A stretch of DNA of 64,000 nt, taken from positions 7,481,001-7,545,000 of the forward strand of contig JAPYXD010000466.1 in assembly GCA_030998225.1 (NCBI GenBank). The letters run 5' to 3'. A model generated the notes under the pieces. That model was given only the letters and a program-made list of their open reading frames with translations, had not been told where the DNA came from and made no database searches. A program made the position numbers and the translations under genes. This DNA is from Diplolepis rosae (taxonomy: Eukaryota > Arthropoda > Insecta > Hymenoptera > Diplolepididae). Position 1 is the stretch's first letter. Every line of letters starts with the position of its first letter. Positions 11,364-23,238 of this stretch are shown piece after piece.

Positions 11364-12647
11364 TTGGATCTATAACTTGATTCGTGCGGTTTTTTATCCA
11401 AAATTTGAACGTTTATTTAAGAAAACCATGTACAATAGTATTATTCAAAGTATTGTCCATCTGAAGCTATTACTTTTTCCTATCTATCTAGAAATTTGTG
11501 GATTCCATCCCAAAGGAACTGCGCCGGCTTGGCGGCCAAGAATGAATCAAGCCAATTTTTGATACCCCGTTCTGATGTGAACCGTATTGCAGTGAGGGCG
11601 TTCTGCATCGACAAAAACAAATAGTAGTCAGAAGGGGAAAAGTCTGGGTTATAGGGCAGGTGGGGTAAAACTTCCCATCCACTGTTTTCCAAATAGTTCT
11701 TAACCGGAATAGCAACATGGGGCCGAGCGTTGTCATGATGGAAAATTATTGCCTCGTGTCTGGTCGCATATTCCGGGCGTTTTTTGGCTATTGCTCTCTT
11801 CAAACGGATTAATTGTGTTCGGTAGCGTTCTCCATTGATGGTTTCATCCGGTTTCAGCAGCTTATAATACAGCACACCCTTCTGATGCCACCAAATACAG
11901 AGCATTACCTTCGCGCCATGGATATTCGGCTTTGCCGTTGATTTGGCTGGTTGGCCGGGTTTCACATTTCAATTTTTGCGCTTGGGGTTGTCGTAATGGA
12001 TTCATTTTTCATCACCAGTAACAATCCGATGCAAAAATGATTCCTTTTTGTGGCGTTCCAGCAGCATTTCGGACATGCAAAACCGCCTTTTAACTTCTCT
12101 CGGCTTGAGTTCATGTGGAACCCAATTTCCTTGCTTTTGAATGTATCCGGCTGCTTTTAAACGTTTTGAAATGGCTGCTTGACTAACTCCCAAAGATTCT
12201 GCGAGCTCTTCTTGTGTATGGCAACAATCTTCATCGAGTAATGCTTCCAGTTCTTCATCTTGAAATTTTTTTGACTGCTCAGGACGTTCTTCGTCTTCCA
12301 AGCCAAAATCACCACTTTTAAATCGTGCAAACCACTTTTGGCACGTTCGCTCAGCTAGAGCATGTTCACCATCATCTTCCACCAAAATACGATGACTTTC
12401 GGCAGCAATTTTCTTCATATTATAGTAATGAAGAAGAACTCCCCGCAAAAATACTTTTTCAGGCACAAAGTTCGACATATTTGAGGGAAAAAAAATTATT
12501 GTTTACTATTCAAATGAATGACATAAACTAACAAAGACGCGCAATGACAGTAGCTTTCCAAAGCATGTTCGGAATATTGGAGCGATGGAATAATAATCAA
12601 GTTACGCCATCTTTTAGAAAAACGCACGAATTAAGTTATACATCCAA
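11364..12647 (-). mobile_element. Complete 1284-bp mariner, transposase with two stops
   Basis: TIRs TTGGATCTATAACTTGATTC at 11364 and its complement ending at 12647 are flanked by TA on both sides. The minus-strand transposase starts MSNFVPEKVFLRG at 12478. It keeps all three catalytic Asp blocks: TGDEK (followed by TGA where Trp is expected, 12002-12004), HHDNARPH, and DFSPSDYYLF. A second TGA lies near 11970. Full length otherwise (about 330 codons). This is the least damaged mariner in the window. A relative lies at 31978-33183. Confidence 0.9.
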
Positions 12648-12659
12648 TACATTTTGGAT

Positions 12660-13120
12660 TTAAGATATCCCCACAACCAAGCCTGTTGTCATCAAATCGG
12701 GTGAATGTGGAGTTCCATAAAAATTACAATTTTTTCGATCTGATTCGATTACCGAAGAATTTTTTCCATTAGGCCAGTTTTTGCGTATTGTGTGTCATGT
12801 AGCGCAGTCTTTTTGAAACCAACAGCCTTCCATACCATTTACACGTGTATTGGTAATCACAAAATGATGAATTATCTACCTGTAACGATTACCATTCATC
12901 GTAACTGGCTGGCAATGAGTGTTTTCGAAAAAATATGGTTCGATAACCATCTCCGCACAAATATTACACCAAACAGTCACCTTTTGATCATGACCAGGTT
13001 CTTTATGTATTATTTGAGGGTTTTCCTTGGCGTAGTATCGATTAGGCTGTCAGCAGATTGTATCAGGCAATGAGAAATAAGCCTCATCTGATACAGCGGA
13101 GCATAATCTTTTTCTTATTC
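12660..13120 (-). pseudogene. Tc1/mariner-superfamily transposase fragment (Tc3-like)
   Basis: The minus strand reads SDEAYFSLPD near 13100, then QPNRYYAKENPQI, VTVWCNICAEMVIEPYFFEN, NGNRYR, and QKDCAT followed by HT near 12800. This is the catalytic core of the class seen at 2102-2809. Two stops are present and the C-terminal third is scrambled. The plus-strand ORF at 12792-13073 is its shadow. Confidence 0.65.
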
Positions 13121-13328
13121 TTCGTACAGCGTTGGCACGGTACTGACATTTGAACTGCGCATGCGTCTATTACAATACGCTACTACTACACAAGATCGAA
13201 AAAATAAAAATGGCCGGAAGTATTCGCGAAATGTCATGTAAGATGGGCGATAATCACGGCAATTTCAACCTTTCCAGATTGGATTCGAGTGTACGTATAA
13301 AAACTCGTATATGCGCCGAAGTCACATA

Positions 13329-13553
13329 AAATAGACTATGTGCCAATGCACACAATTCGGGTAATTACGAGACTCGCTTAAAATGCTCGCAGGACTGATC
13401 GTGCCTCGGCTTTGTCCCGGTTTCGTCTTGGCTTTGTCTCAACTATGCCTCACCTAAGCCTCGACTATGCCTTGGCTTCGATTTCCTGCGAGCATTGTCG
13501 CTCGTCGCGCAATAACCCATATTATGCGCCTAGGCACATAATATACTATTATT
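13329..13553. mobile_element. Imperfect TIR element (MITE-like)
   Basis: The left arm from about 13335 (ACTATGTGCCAATGCAC to AATGCTCGCAGGA) aligns with the reverse complement of the right arm (CCTGCGAGCATTG to GGCACATAATATACTA). Each arm is about 64 bp with several mismatches. The centre is a CCTCGGCTTTG/CCTCGACTATG-rich stretch. No ORF of its own. Confidence 0.55.
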
Positions 13554-14429
13554 TGTCTCTTGTGACACCTGTGGCTCTCAGGCTCTCCAAGAGCTTAGAT
13601 TTTATGCTTAGACGCCGTACGCCACTTTGGCAACAATTTCTCTTTTTCTTCATCTTGTATCGAGCCAGGGCCTTGCCCGTTCATTAAATAAATTGTAGCT
13701 TTAATTTATCATTAAGTGCTGCCCTGATTTATTTTTCTTTTTTTTTCGAGAGCTTCTATGTTTAGGGTTAAGTTTCCTTCCTAACTTCCAAACTACCTGA
13801 TCAGAACTCTTGAATCTACCGAGGCCTAGCCGGAACCCAATGAAGGTTTCAAACAATAGAGATTCAAATTTTGAGTTGTCTTGGAATTTTTATTCATTTT
13901 TCACTTAAATTTTATTTACAGCTTAATTGCGCTCGTTAATCCGCGCAGGATTTTGGATCATTGTATCTTACAAATTACAAAAATATAATTTTATGTATTG
14001 TATGTTCTGTGTATATTGATTTGTATTCACTGTATTTTATTTATATCAAATTTTTTAAATTCTTGTATATTGTTTTTAAACCCTAAAGAGCTATACAAGA
14101 ATAAAAGTGGTCTGTACAATAAAGCATCAACATTAGCTTAAAGTGCGGGTAGGCGGTGTTGGGTTGCGAAAAATCGTGTACGCGATTGAAGTGCTTACTT
14201 GTGTTTTTCCGGGAGTGCGATTAAACAGCTGTTCGGTTGGAAGCTCGGTGGATTTTAACTAATTTTTAATTAAAATCACGCTCGTTTCATAGTCTGAATA
14301 GTCTCATTAAATAGTAAAACTATTTACGAGACTATTCCAAAAATTTGGACGATAAGAATGAACCTGAGAAACATAAAAATCGAGTGAACGTTCGAGAGAA
14401 TAAAAGTAATTCTCTCGCACCTATCACAA
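13554..14429. other. No recognised feature
   Basis: AT-rich sequence without a supported gene or repeat. 14230-14400 has short inverted words (ACTATTTACGAGACTATTCC) close to the next element. Confidence 0.4.
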
Positions 14430-14702
14430 ACTGAGCTTGAAAGACAGGATTATGACAAAAAAATCCCGACAAAAACTGCGAATGGGGGGTGATTCTAGAG
14501 GCCTTTGCAATCATTTTCCCGTTGCCCAGAATATCACAGCTGATCCCCTCTTCGAGAAAACCCAATTTTTCGTTATACGATGAAATAAATGAAACAAAAG
14601 TCAAATAACGCTTGAAATTACAATTGTTTCATTAATCCGGGGATTTATTTAATCTACAATCATATGATATTATGTTTTAATTTGATTAAAATATAATTAT
14701 AA

Positions 14703-15300
14703 CTAAATGTGTCTTGATGAAAATTCAAAAACAGCTTTTTGCAATCGCTCAATATATGATGGATCTTCAATCATATTCATTTTGTATTCATTCCAAAATT
14801 TCAGAAATTCTCGATGAATTGCTTCCCCTGCTTGTTCAGACATGATTCCCAGGTCCAAACCCGACAGAAATGTTAAACACTGTTCAATATGATCAAAAAT
14901 GACGTGAATTTTAAGGGTTTGTGAAACACCAGTACCCATATGAATTTCCTTTACGTTCTCGATAAGATCGGGGAGAATTTTCATATCCACATTATTCGTT
15001 CCAAAACAACTGTTCACGACAAGTTTCATGGCCTTGAAATCTGAAATAAATGGCACTAATCGCAACTGCCCGATGTCCTTGTAAATATCAACGTCGTCCA
15101 ATTTATCCGCCTCTTGAAGAAGTTTCCGGCATGCATTGCCCTCGAAAATCTGTCCATGGTAGTTTTTGGCGATAATTTTAAGCTTTTCTGGCCAGATCAA
15201 TGCCTTTTCCTGGCCAAATAGTGGAACCAAACCTTGCCAGAATACATGGTTGACATAGCCTTATAGTATATGCAGCTCTGGAATAATACACTTTTGAAGT
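14703..15300 (-). pseudogene. Transposon-type protein, C-terminal part (left arm)
   Basis: The longest frame runs 15230-14703 (175 aa). Blocks are NYHGQIFEGNACRKLLQEAD, then TLKIHVIFDHIEQCLTFLSG and SEQAGEAIHREFLKFWNEYK, ending FEFSSRHI. An upstream block (LHIL, a stop, then GYVNHVFWQG) lies on the same strand to about 15300. I recognise this as the C-terminus of a repeat-associated protein family found in many invertebrates (YHG..FEGN.CR and SEQA.E..H..F motifs). I do not know its superfamily name. It lacks the N-terminal half and has an in-frame stop, so it is a relic. Confidence 0.65.
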
Positions 15301-15446
15301 ACGTAAACATCGTCATCATCATTTAACAGGGGAAGATTGATCGTGCTGTGGCATAGTTTTGCAGATTTTTTATCATTTCCTGAAAATTAGAAAAGTGGTC
15401 AGCAGATTAAGGATTTTAATCGAGAAAAACAATTCCTTACCTGATA

Positions 15447-15913
15447 CCCAAAAACTCCCATGGATAGATTTTTGAGGGCAATGCATGCGGGAACTTCTTC
15501 AAGAGGCGGATAAATTGGACGACGTTGATATTTACAAGGACATCGGGCAGTTGCGATTAGTGCCATTTATTTCAGATTTCAAGGCCATGAATCTTGTCGT
15601 GAACAGTTGTTTTGGAACGAATAATGTGGATATGAAAATTCTCCCCGATCTTATCGAGAACGTAAAGGAAATTCATATGGGTACTGGTGTTTCACAAACC
15701 CTTAAAATTCACGTCATTTTTGATCATATTGAACAGTGCTTAACATTTCTGTCGGGTTTGGACCTGGGAATCATGTCTGAACAAGCAGGGGAAGCAATTC
15801 ATCGAGAATTTCTGAAATTTTGGAATGAATACAAAATGAATATGATTGAAGATCCATCATATATTGAGCGATTGCAAAAAGCTGTTTTTGAATTTTCATC
15901 AAGACACATTTAG
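15447..15913 (+). pseudogene. Same transposon-type protein, C-terminal part (right arm)
   Basis: Inverted copy of the preceding segment. It is open from 15485 to 15913 (142 aa) and differs from the left copy by only one residue over the shared part (AMNLVV versus AMKLVV). Homology extends upstream to about 15447 but is out of frame. The near identity means the duplication is recent or that the arms exchange sequence. Confidence 0.65.
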
Positions 15914-16190
15914 TTATAATTATATTTTAATCAAATTTAAACATAATATCATATGATTGTAGATTAAATAAATCCCCGGATTAATGAAACAATTGTATTT
16001 TCAAGCGTTATTTGATTTTTATTTCATTTATTTCATCATATAACGAAAAATTGGGTTTTCTCGAATTGGGGATCAGCTGTGATTTTCTGGGAAACGGGAA
16101 AATGATTGCAAAGGCCTCTAGAATCACCCCCCATTCGCAGTTTTTGTCGGGATTTTTTTGTCATAATCCTGTCCTTCAAGCTCAGTGTGA

Positions 16191-16725
16191 TCACCTGACA
16201 TAGTTCGCATACACAGCGTACGATGCTTGACCGCCTTGGGCCAATGCTCGTGTACACTTCGTGACTGCGCTCGGCTATTTTCGTTTTATCGCGGTCCTTT
16301 TTTATTAACCGAACTGTCACTTGCACCACAGCGCGAGGAAATAAAGAAATTATATAAAACTTTTGATTGATCTTTCAATTTACTTAGATTGTTTAAATTT
16401 ATTATTAACTTTTTTAATTAAATTATTATTATTATTTATATTATACATATATATTTATTATATATATATTATTAACTACGTAGACTCGCAAATGCATTTA
16501 ATATCAATGCAGGTAGGGTGGTAGCAATTTTAAGAGATCGCGTATTCCGATATATTAAAAAGAGAGCAGGCGATAATAATATACTGTGGGAAGCAGATCA
16601 GTGGCAGTGGAGCGCATTTTTTCCGTGTGTGGAGTTGAATGAGCGGTGTATAAGAGGGCGGGGGATTCAATAAAAGATCGAATTTCAATGCATTTTAATT
16701 TGAATATAATTTTTATGCTTTTTTT
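16191..16725. other. No recognised feature
   Basis: 16370-16480 is TATTATTATT-rich simple sequence. I could not place the TIR of the adjacent hAT relic here. Confidence 0.4.
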
Positions 16726-18480
16726 TTATTTTCTTAGAGCAAATGTACTCTTTTGCATGAGTTTTTCACAAATTAATTTGTTGATGATTTTTATTCCGTC
16801 TGTTCTCAAGCAATCTTTAGTTATTTCGGAATGAACGTGCAATATACTGAGTTGATTTAACAGTTTTGATGACATTGTTGTACGTAAGCATGTTTTTAAT
16901 CTTTTCATGGCGGAGAAAGATCGCTCGGCTGTACACGGAGAAGCTGGTACAGTCAATAGAATTTGGATGAGTTTCAAAAACTCCGGTATGGGGTCACAGA
17001 GATCAGAATTATTTTTTAAATATTTCACGACGTCATTCAGCGACTTAATTTTCACATTTCGTATTGAAATTTGATCAAGAAACATCTGTCGATGAAAAGT
17101 TAAGCGCTCTGAATCGAAATCTTTGTTGTAGAAGGATGTAACTACACTTAAATCCGATTTTTTGCCCGTTACATAATTTTCGAATTGCTCTAGAAGCTTC
17201 GACATGTCGCTCTGAAATCTATCTCTCATCGATATCGTTACCTGATCGAACAATTCATAGAACAATTTACGATAAAAGTCTTTTGGGCTCGAAAAAGTAT
17301 GAACGGTTTTTGAAGCAGAATCAATACGAGTTGACTTCTTACGTTGACGAGGTACTTCCGGTTCAGACAAATCGAGGGCGAATGCACCTTCTATAGCTTT
17401 GTTCCATAAGTTATCAAACTCTGAAGATCTCATTTTTTCCAAATTTTGTGTAACTATATGTATCTTCTTATGTGCTTCATTGATACTGAGATCACTTTCT
17501 TGAAGCGCCGCATTTAAAAATTCAACACTTTCTAAAATCTCAATCACGAGTGTTAAATAGAAATAAAAGTTGAAGCTGCACATAGTTTCGTAAAATCCAC
17601 CGGCCTTAGCACAAGAAGATGCATCTGTTTTTGAGTCGTCTCGTTTTTCTTCATAAAACAATAAACAAGCACCATAAACATCTTTGTGATGCATTCTTTT
17701 TAATGACTTCATACGAACACACCATCTCGTTGGACAGAAGGGCAATAATCCTGGAACATCTCCGATAATCAGTTCTTCGAATTCGACTAATCTTTTTGGA
17801 GAATCTGGAATGAAATTGATTGACTCTTTGACAATGCCGAGAAAGTTTTTAACAGATATAATTTTTTCCATAGAATCTTGCACACCCAAATTGAGAGTGT
17901 GAGGTCGGCAATGCACGTATAGAGCTGTTGGTTCATCATCACGTATTCGCTTTTGTAGACCGCTTATTTCACCAGACATGTTCGAAGCACCATCGTAACA
18001 TTGCCCTCGTAATTTAGAAATATCCAATTGCAGTCGAAGAAAAATATCTTTAATTGCCTTATAAAGAGTTTCTGATTTCGTATCAGAAGTTCTAAGCGAA
18101 AAAGAAAACTGCTCTTTACGAGATGAATCGGATGCTTCGTCCGGAATGATCGCGTAAAAACCTGATGTCTTGATTTTTTCCATTATTTTAAGAGTAACCT
18201 CATGAGACATAATTTTCAAAATTTCGTCAATGACATCATGATGAATCCATTTATTTCCACTACGCTGCAGCTGCTCATTTAGTTCAGAAATATCTTCTGC
18301 TCGACATTGTAAAAATTGATTCAAGTTAGAATTCTGCTAATCATGTCCACGTAAGGCTATACCTTGTCGTGCAAGTAAACACGTTGTACTAAAAATTGCT
18401 TCCAAAGCGATGCGAGCGTTATACAGTTCTTTTTGTTTTGACACAGACAACTGTTCAGAAATACTGGGTCCTTTAAAATT
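16726..18480 (-). pseudogene. hAT-superfamily transposase, ZMYM1-like
   Basis: A 532-codon frame (18324-16726) carries the features of ZMYM1-like hAT transposases. These are FYAIIPDEASDSSRKEQFSF (DUF4371-type region), RGQCYDGASNMSGEISGLQK, VHCRPHTLNLGVQD, PTRWCVRMKSLK, and a C-terminal dimerisation domain with CTAERSFSAMKRLKT. Homology continues upstream through LARQGIALRGHD to about 18480 but crosses a TAG at 18337-18339. The N-terminal zinc-finger part is missing. With such a long intact frame this is one of the youngest relics here. It could be a domesticated gene, but the upstream stop and the adjacent gag fragment argue against that. Confidence 0.85.
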
Positions 18481-18548
18481 CAAAAGGCCGCCTTTCATTC
18501 CACGTCGCGTTATACCCTTTGTCGTGCAACAAAGCTTCGACTATACGG

Positions 18549-19058
18549 GGATGTCAACCCCTAATATCCACAGTAATTTCAACCCCTATGCGCCGCACAA
18601 TAACGGTGGCGCAAACGAGTATAACTCGACGCAAATTCTGCCAATTACAACAACTGACGAGCAAAATTTTAATCCCGTGCCTACCAACCCCTATAATCAT
18701 AACTCGCGAGGTACTAACACTCGTGTTGAATTAAATAGGGATGTCGGTAAAATAGTGCGTCAGTAGAATTTAAAATTCAATGGCTTTTCGAAAGCAAGCG
18801 TGGAAGTCGATTCAGCGACGACAAATTTGACCGCGGCGTAAGAGCTCAAATCTGTGCGCGCACTCAAGGCGCGAAAGAGAAAATAGAAGATTTTATCTAA
18901 CTTGCCTGTTAGGTTAATACGACAAGTTAGACGATCCGTACTGGGTCGAAGAGCAACTTGATAATGCTCATAGTGAATTGAGACCGGAATTCAGGCGCGT
19001 AATCAAATGCAAGGATATAGCCGATTTGGAGGAGCTATTACAAGAAGCTGAATGGGCA
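18549..19058 (+). pseudogene. Ty3/gypsy-like gag fragment
   Basis: The plus-strand frame from about 18549 is rich in Asn, Pro and Thr and leads into DVGKIVRQ, a TAG, then NLKFNGFSKASVE. That layout resembles the start of the gypsy capsid region, which normally has Trp at the stop position. After frame breaks, YWVEEQLDNAHSELRPEFRR and DLEELLQEAEW follow (18935-19050), a gag C-terminal pattern. No LTR, protease or polymerase is adjacent. Confidence 0.5.
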
Positions 19059-19915
19059 ACCATGCGTCAAACGTCGACCAATTGTTAATGAAAACAATGC
19101 GGCTACTATCTTAGCTTTCGCTGCACTAAATCCACATGCGAGCAGCAGGCAAATGAAACAAAGGAGTGGAATTAGTCAACGATCTGTATTAAGAATCTTA
19201 CATCATCACAAGTACCATCCATATCGTATGTCATTACATCAGGATTTGCACGGCAATGATTTCCTAAAACGCGTCAATTTCTGTAATTGGATGCGTAGAA
19301 AAATGCGCACAGATGTCTCATCTTTGAGGCATGTGCTTTTTTCTGATGAAGCTAACTTCGCAAATACGGGAAATGTGAATAGGCATAATATGCATGATTG
19401 GGCAAATGAGAATCCTCGATGGATAAGAACTGTACCATTTCAACATCCGTGGTACGTTAATTGTTGGTGCGGCATTGTCGGCGACACGTCATTGGTCCAT
19501 ATTTTTTTGAAGGTCGCTTAACTGGGCAAGTTTACGCAAAGTTTCAGCAAAACGTACTGCCTCAAATGATGGAAGACGTGCCCTTGCATGTTCGCATGAA
19601 AATGTGGATGCAACACGACGGTGCGCCACCCCATTATGCTCTGTGTTCAAGACAAGTGATGAATGAGATTTTTGACGAAAAGTAGATGGGACGAGGCGGC
19701 CCTGTAGCTTAGCCACCTCGTTCTCCAGATTACTTTTTATGGGGTTTTGTCAAAGAACGCGTAATGGCGGTAACGACATGAAAGAAAGAATACGCCGAGC
19801 ATGTACCGAAATTACACCACAAATGTTGGCTGAAGTTAGAGGGTCTTTTCATTAGCGAATTAACAAGTGCTTACAAGTCGAGTGTCATCACTTCGAGCAT
19901 CTTCTGTAGGTAGAC
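19059..19915 (+). pseudogene. Tc-like transposase relic (copy A)
   Basis: Starts abruptly at VKRRPIVNENNAATILAFAA. It continues through SGISQRSVLRILHHHKYHPY, the first Asp in FSDEANFANTGNVNRH, a frameshift near 19495, VIGPYFFEGRLTGQVYAKF, the second Asp in MQHDGAPPHYALC, and PPRSPD after a TAG. Degraded C-terminal homology runs to about 19910. About 80 N-terminal residues are missing. Copy B of the same family (33715-34310) keeps that N-terminus. The minus ORF at 19489-19716 is a shadow. Confidence 0.8.
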
Positions 19916-19968
19916 CCAAACCAAGGTTAGTGGATCCTTTGGAAGTGATTATTCCGATATGTTACGAT

Positions 19969-20250
19969 TTTTCAACTATTTTCAGACTTTGCATGACTAG
20001 AATGACCTTGTGTTGTAGGTTGCTGAATTCATCTTGAAATCGGTAATAATGTCATCGAAAAAAATACATGGTTCCATTTTAAAAAGTGGAGTTGAGCTTG
20101 ACGTAGCTTCAGCACCTCCACTGATAAAAAATAGGGTGGTCGAGTATGACGGCCTTCTCGAACACTGAAACTTTTGTCTGAAAAATTTTTGGATATGATC
20201 AATAGTTTGAGTGCTATCGCTCTGTAACACTTTATGTGCCTCACCCTGTA
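19969..20250. repeat. Long terminal repeat-like segment ending CCTCACCCTGTA (copy 1)
   Basis: The ~282-bp sequence recurs at 34451-34731 and, shortened, at 36307-36477. All three end at the same point, CACTTTATGTGCCTCACCCTGTA. Its complement starts TACAGGGTGAGGCAC, a typical Tc1/mariner TIR start. Copies 1 and 2 each lie just outside a Tc-like relic, one on its 3' side and one on its 5' side, both pointing outward. This fits a long TIR of that transposon. ORFs inside it are chance. Confidence 0.6.
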
Positions 20251-20275
20251 TAATGATTTCAACTTATTATGTCCT

Positions 20276-20830
20276 TTTCATATTAATCCTAATAATATTT
20301 CTGTAAAGGCGTTGGAATCCGTAGGCTGCATCACCTCGTTGGTTCCAGATGCCATGCCAAATAAAATAAAATAAAACAATTGTGGCAGTTTCTCGCGCAG
20401 TGCTCGGCTCAAACGCATCAATTGCGTTCGATACCGTTCCCCAGTGATGGTTTCGTTCGGTTTCAACAGCTCATAATAAATAACATCAGCCTCTTCGAAG
20501 GTTTTTGGCCTTTCTTCACGCGGATGGTCATCAACATCGAAATCACTGTCTTTGAAACGACGAAACCAATCACGGCACGTTGTATCACTTAGAGCAGCAT
20601 CTCCGTAAACTTTTTGGAGCTTTCTATGCGCTTCAGCCGCCGTTTTCTTCGAATGAAAGAAGAAAATCAACACTTCCCGCAAATAACGATTATTTGGCAC
20701 AAAATCAGACATTTTCACATAACCAAAAGTATATGACGCCGAAACAAAATCACTAATGTGTCAAAACGGTTTGTTTACCATATGTCTAAGCTTGGTTCAT
20801 GACGTTTTGGATAGGTCAAAATCAACCAAC
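20276..20830 (-). pseudogene. mariner relic, internally deleted
   Basis: The minus-strand frame starts MSDFVPNNRYLREVLIFFFH (ATG at 20712) and reads into the DNA-binding domain (CRDWFRRFKDSDFDVDDHP). It then jumps directly to DVIYYELLKPNETITGERYR and loses homology. The middle part with the first catalytic Asp is deleted. The 5' flank to about 20830 matches the mariner at 30525-31215, so both belong to one family. Confidence 0.75.
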
Positions 20831-20839
20831 ACTTATTGC

Positions 20840-22091
20840 TGGAGGCATGTATTGACAAACAACGGGAACTTAGTTGCGCAACTAATATGAAAAGAAAAAC
20901 ATACATTCATAAATTAAATAGGTATAACTTGGGTAGCTCTAAAGTTGCCACAGCCAGTAGATATACCATTACTAAAAAAGGATCTGAACCATTATTTTTG
21001 GCAAAGTGTAAAGGAAATTAGGCTAACAAGTATTTAGACATAAATGTTTCCATATACCAGTCTCGGTGATGCTGACTTTCATAAGAAGGGCGGTTTGTGA
21101 TGGATAAGAGGGCGGTACAATGGGCACAAGCCTACGTGCCAATCTGGGGGTCACGAGTTCTCCAACTCCTAAAATATTACCCATCTATCTATAGCTATTA
21201 TCATTAATCACTGTAGTGCACAGATCATCTACAAACACTTCACTGTGTAAATGTGGTGGTTGAAGAATTTTTGACAAATACAAGCAGGTGATACACCATG
21301 ACAGTAATGTGTGAAGAGCACCCAACTGTTCGTCTGCCATTAGCGCACCTGCAGGGATAGCGTATTACCCCGGGAAAATCAAAGCTGTTAGGCTTTTATC
21401 CTATGAAACATCTATATTAACGAATTAGTGACTATTACTATCAGAATAAATGAAGATCGTAGAGTTGATTACCGTGTAAACGACTATTACTAACAAGAAA
21501 AAAGGAAGATCGCAAAGTTTGGTGGCACATTGTCTGAAGAGAATTAAAAACATGAAAAAAATGATAATTGCAAAAAGGACTTGCGATAATAATAAGATTG
21601 CAATAAGTAGTAGAATCGTAAAAATTATCTTTTTATTCGAATGATATATCACATAGACGTGAATCAAGAACAGCTGAAGTCTGCAGCGTAAAAGAGCGTA
21701 TGAATAAGAATAAAAAACAGAAAACAAATAAAAATCACACATTAAGATTGCACATAAACGAAAATTACGAAAAAGAATAAATGAAGATCGAAGTTATCTT
21801 TCGAACCGAATAAAATAGTGTATCGACGAGAATTATGAACAAGAACAAATAAACATCAAGGAATGGACTAATGGACTAAACTATAATTTTGATATGCAAA
21901 CTGCAGACGTTAAAGAAGGATTTTTAAAAATACGAACGGATTATGAAGCGTTATTATGGCTCGACAGCGAAAAAAACCCTAGTTTAAAATTACTGAGATA
22001 GCGTCTGACTTTTTTCTATTAAAGCAGATCCTTTAGAGCAAGCTCTAAAAGATATTGGTCTAGCATGAAAGAAGGAGCAAAGAAAGAAGTA
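20840..22091. other. No recognised feature
   Basis: Repeat-poor AT-rich sequence. The 105-codon hydrophobic frame on the minus strand at 21425-21742 follows from an A-rich plus strand and is not supported as a gene. Confidence 0.4.
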
Positions 22092-22634
22092 TTTAAGGTA
22101 GTACTGTCGGTACATAGCTAATCAAATGAGTACTTTTTCTTATTTGCTTTACGTAGTATCTAAATTTGTCAACGTCGCATAAGAAAGCGACTAAACATGT
22201 GTGTATAGCAGATGACTTCTTAGGATACGTGAATAGCGCGCGCTTTTACTCATTCTGCGACGTTGCCACATCTATTTAATCGCCGTCTGTTACTGGAGAA
22301 AAATTATATTTTTGCTTACTTAATTGGATTTTGCTACGCTTACACGTATCCAATTGAGATGCTTTAACTTGCAAAATGATGCTTATATTAACAATCAATG
22401 CACCAGTCATTTTTAATTAAATCTGAGGGTAGTTATGGCAGGATTTTTAAATGAACTCGGTTTCCCATAAGGTTAGGTGTTAATCGTCTCAAAATGCAAT
22501 TACTAATTACTCCCCTCCAGTGTACCCTAGGTCCTCAAAATTTTAACTTAGTCATTTCTGGCTTAATGTTCACCAGTTATTCCAATTTGATCAATATCTG
22601 AACGGTATTTCCATTTACGACAGTACTACCTTAA
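22092..22634. mobile_element. 543-bp TA-flanked MITE (AGGTAGTACTGTCG ends)
   Basis: TTTAAGGTAGTACTGTCG at 22092 and its complement ending at 22634 form short TIRs (about 18 bp), each bordered by TA (22090-22091 and 22635-22636). No ORF. The transposon superfamily is unknown; the TA duplication suggests the Tc1/mariner type. Confidence 0.7.
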
Positions 22635-23238
22635 TACATCAGTGATAGTTTTAGTAGCCCCTACAGCTCCATCATCAAAACTTATATTATCAAATTATCA
22701 GTAGCATTTCAGAACCTGTAGAAAGAAATAAACAATTACCAAAAAGATTGAGAGAACCATCAGAAAGCGAGTCAGAAACCATGAATATACATAAACTCAG
22801 AACAGAATAAAATCGGAAATTGTATGAAAACGTCTTCTTTACAAAAGTGAAAATTTAGCAAAAAGAAAAAAGACACAAAAGCAAATGAATTAGACTTTAG
22901 CACTTTCCCGGCTGTAGAAAATACAAAAAAGTAAAGGAAAAATGAAGTTAAAGAAATAAAGTGGACAGTGAGTAAAAGCAAGGAAAGTTACTGGAAGTGA
23001 GGTAGTAGAATTAAGAAGGTATGGTAAGGTTAGAAAGATAAAAGGAGAAAGAATCGGAAGGGCACAGTGGATACGGAGCACAGAAAGAGGCAGGAGACGC
23101 GCACAGGTAGTGCTGCGCCACCAACAAGTAGCGGAGTGAAGAGCGAGTTACAGTGGGAGAGAGTGCAACAGTCCCGTAAGGAAGGAAAGAGAGATAATAA
23201 GGAGCACGGATAAGGCTAATAATGTTACAAAGAGAAGA

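Larger units (their letters stand above)
14430..16190. repeat. 1.76-kb inverted duplication of a transposon segment
   Basis: About 735 bp at 14430-15166 returns as a near-identical reverse complement at 15447-16190, separated by about 280 bp of unrelated sequence. Each arm contains the same C-terminal coding segment (next two entries) and its 3' UTR. The arms end outward at the same place (near TCACAAACTGAGC and CTCAGTGTGATCA). Confidence 0.9.

Noticed and set aside
14332..14604. 90-codon minus ORF and its + counterpart at 16012
   Set aside because: Lies in the 3' UTR region of both inverted arms, is not conserved as a frame between them, and has no motif.
21425..21742. 105-codon hydrophobic membrane protein
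   Set aside because: An A-rich plus strand gives Phe/Leu/Ile-rich minus frames by composition; no start context, homology or neighbours.
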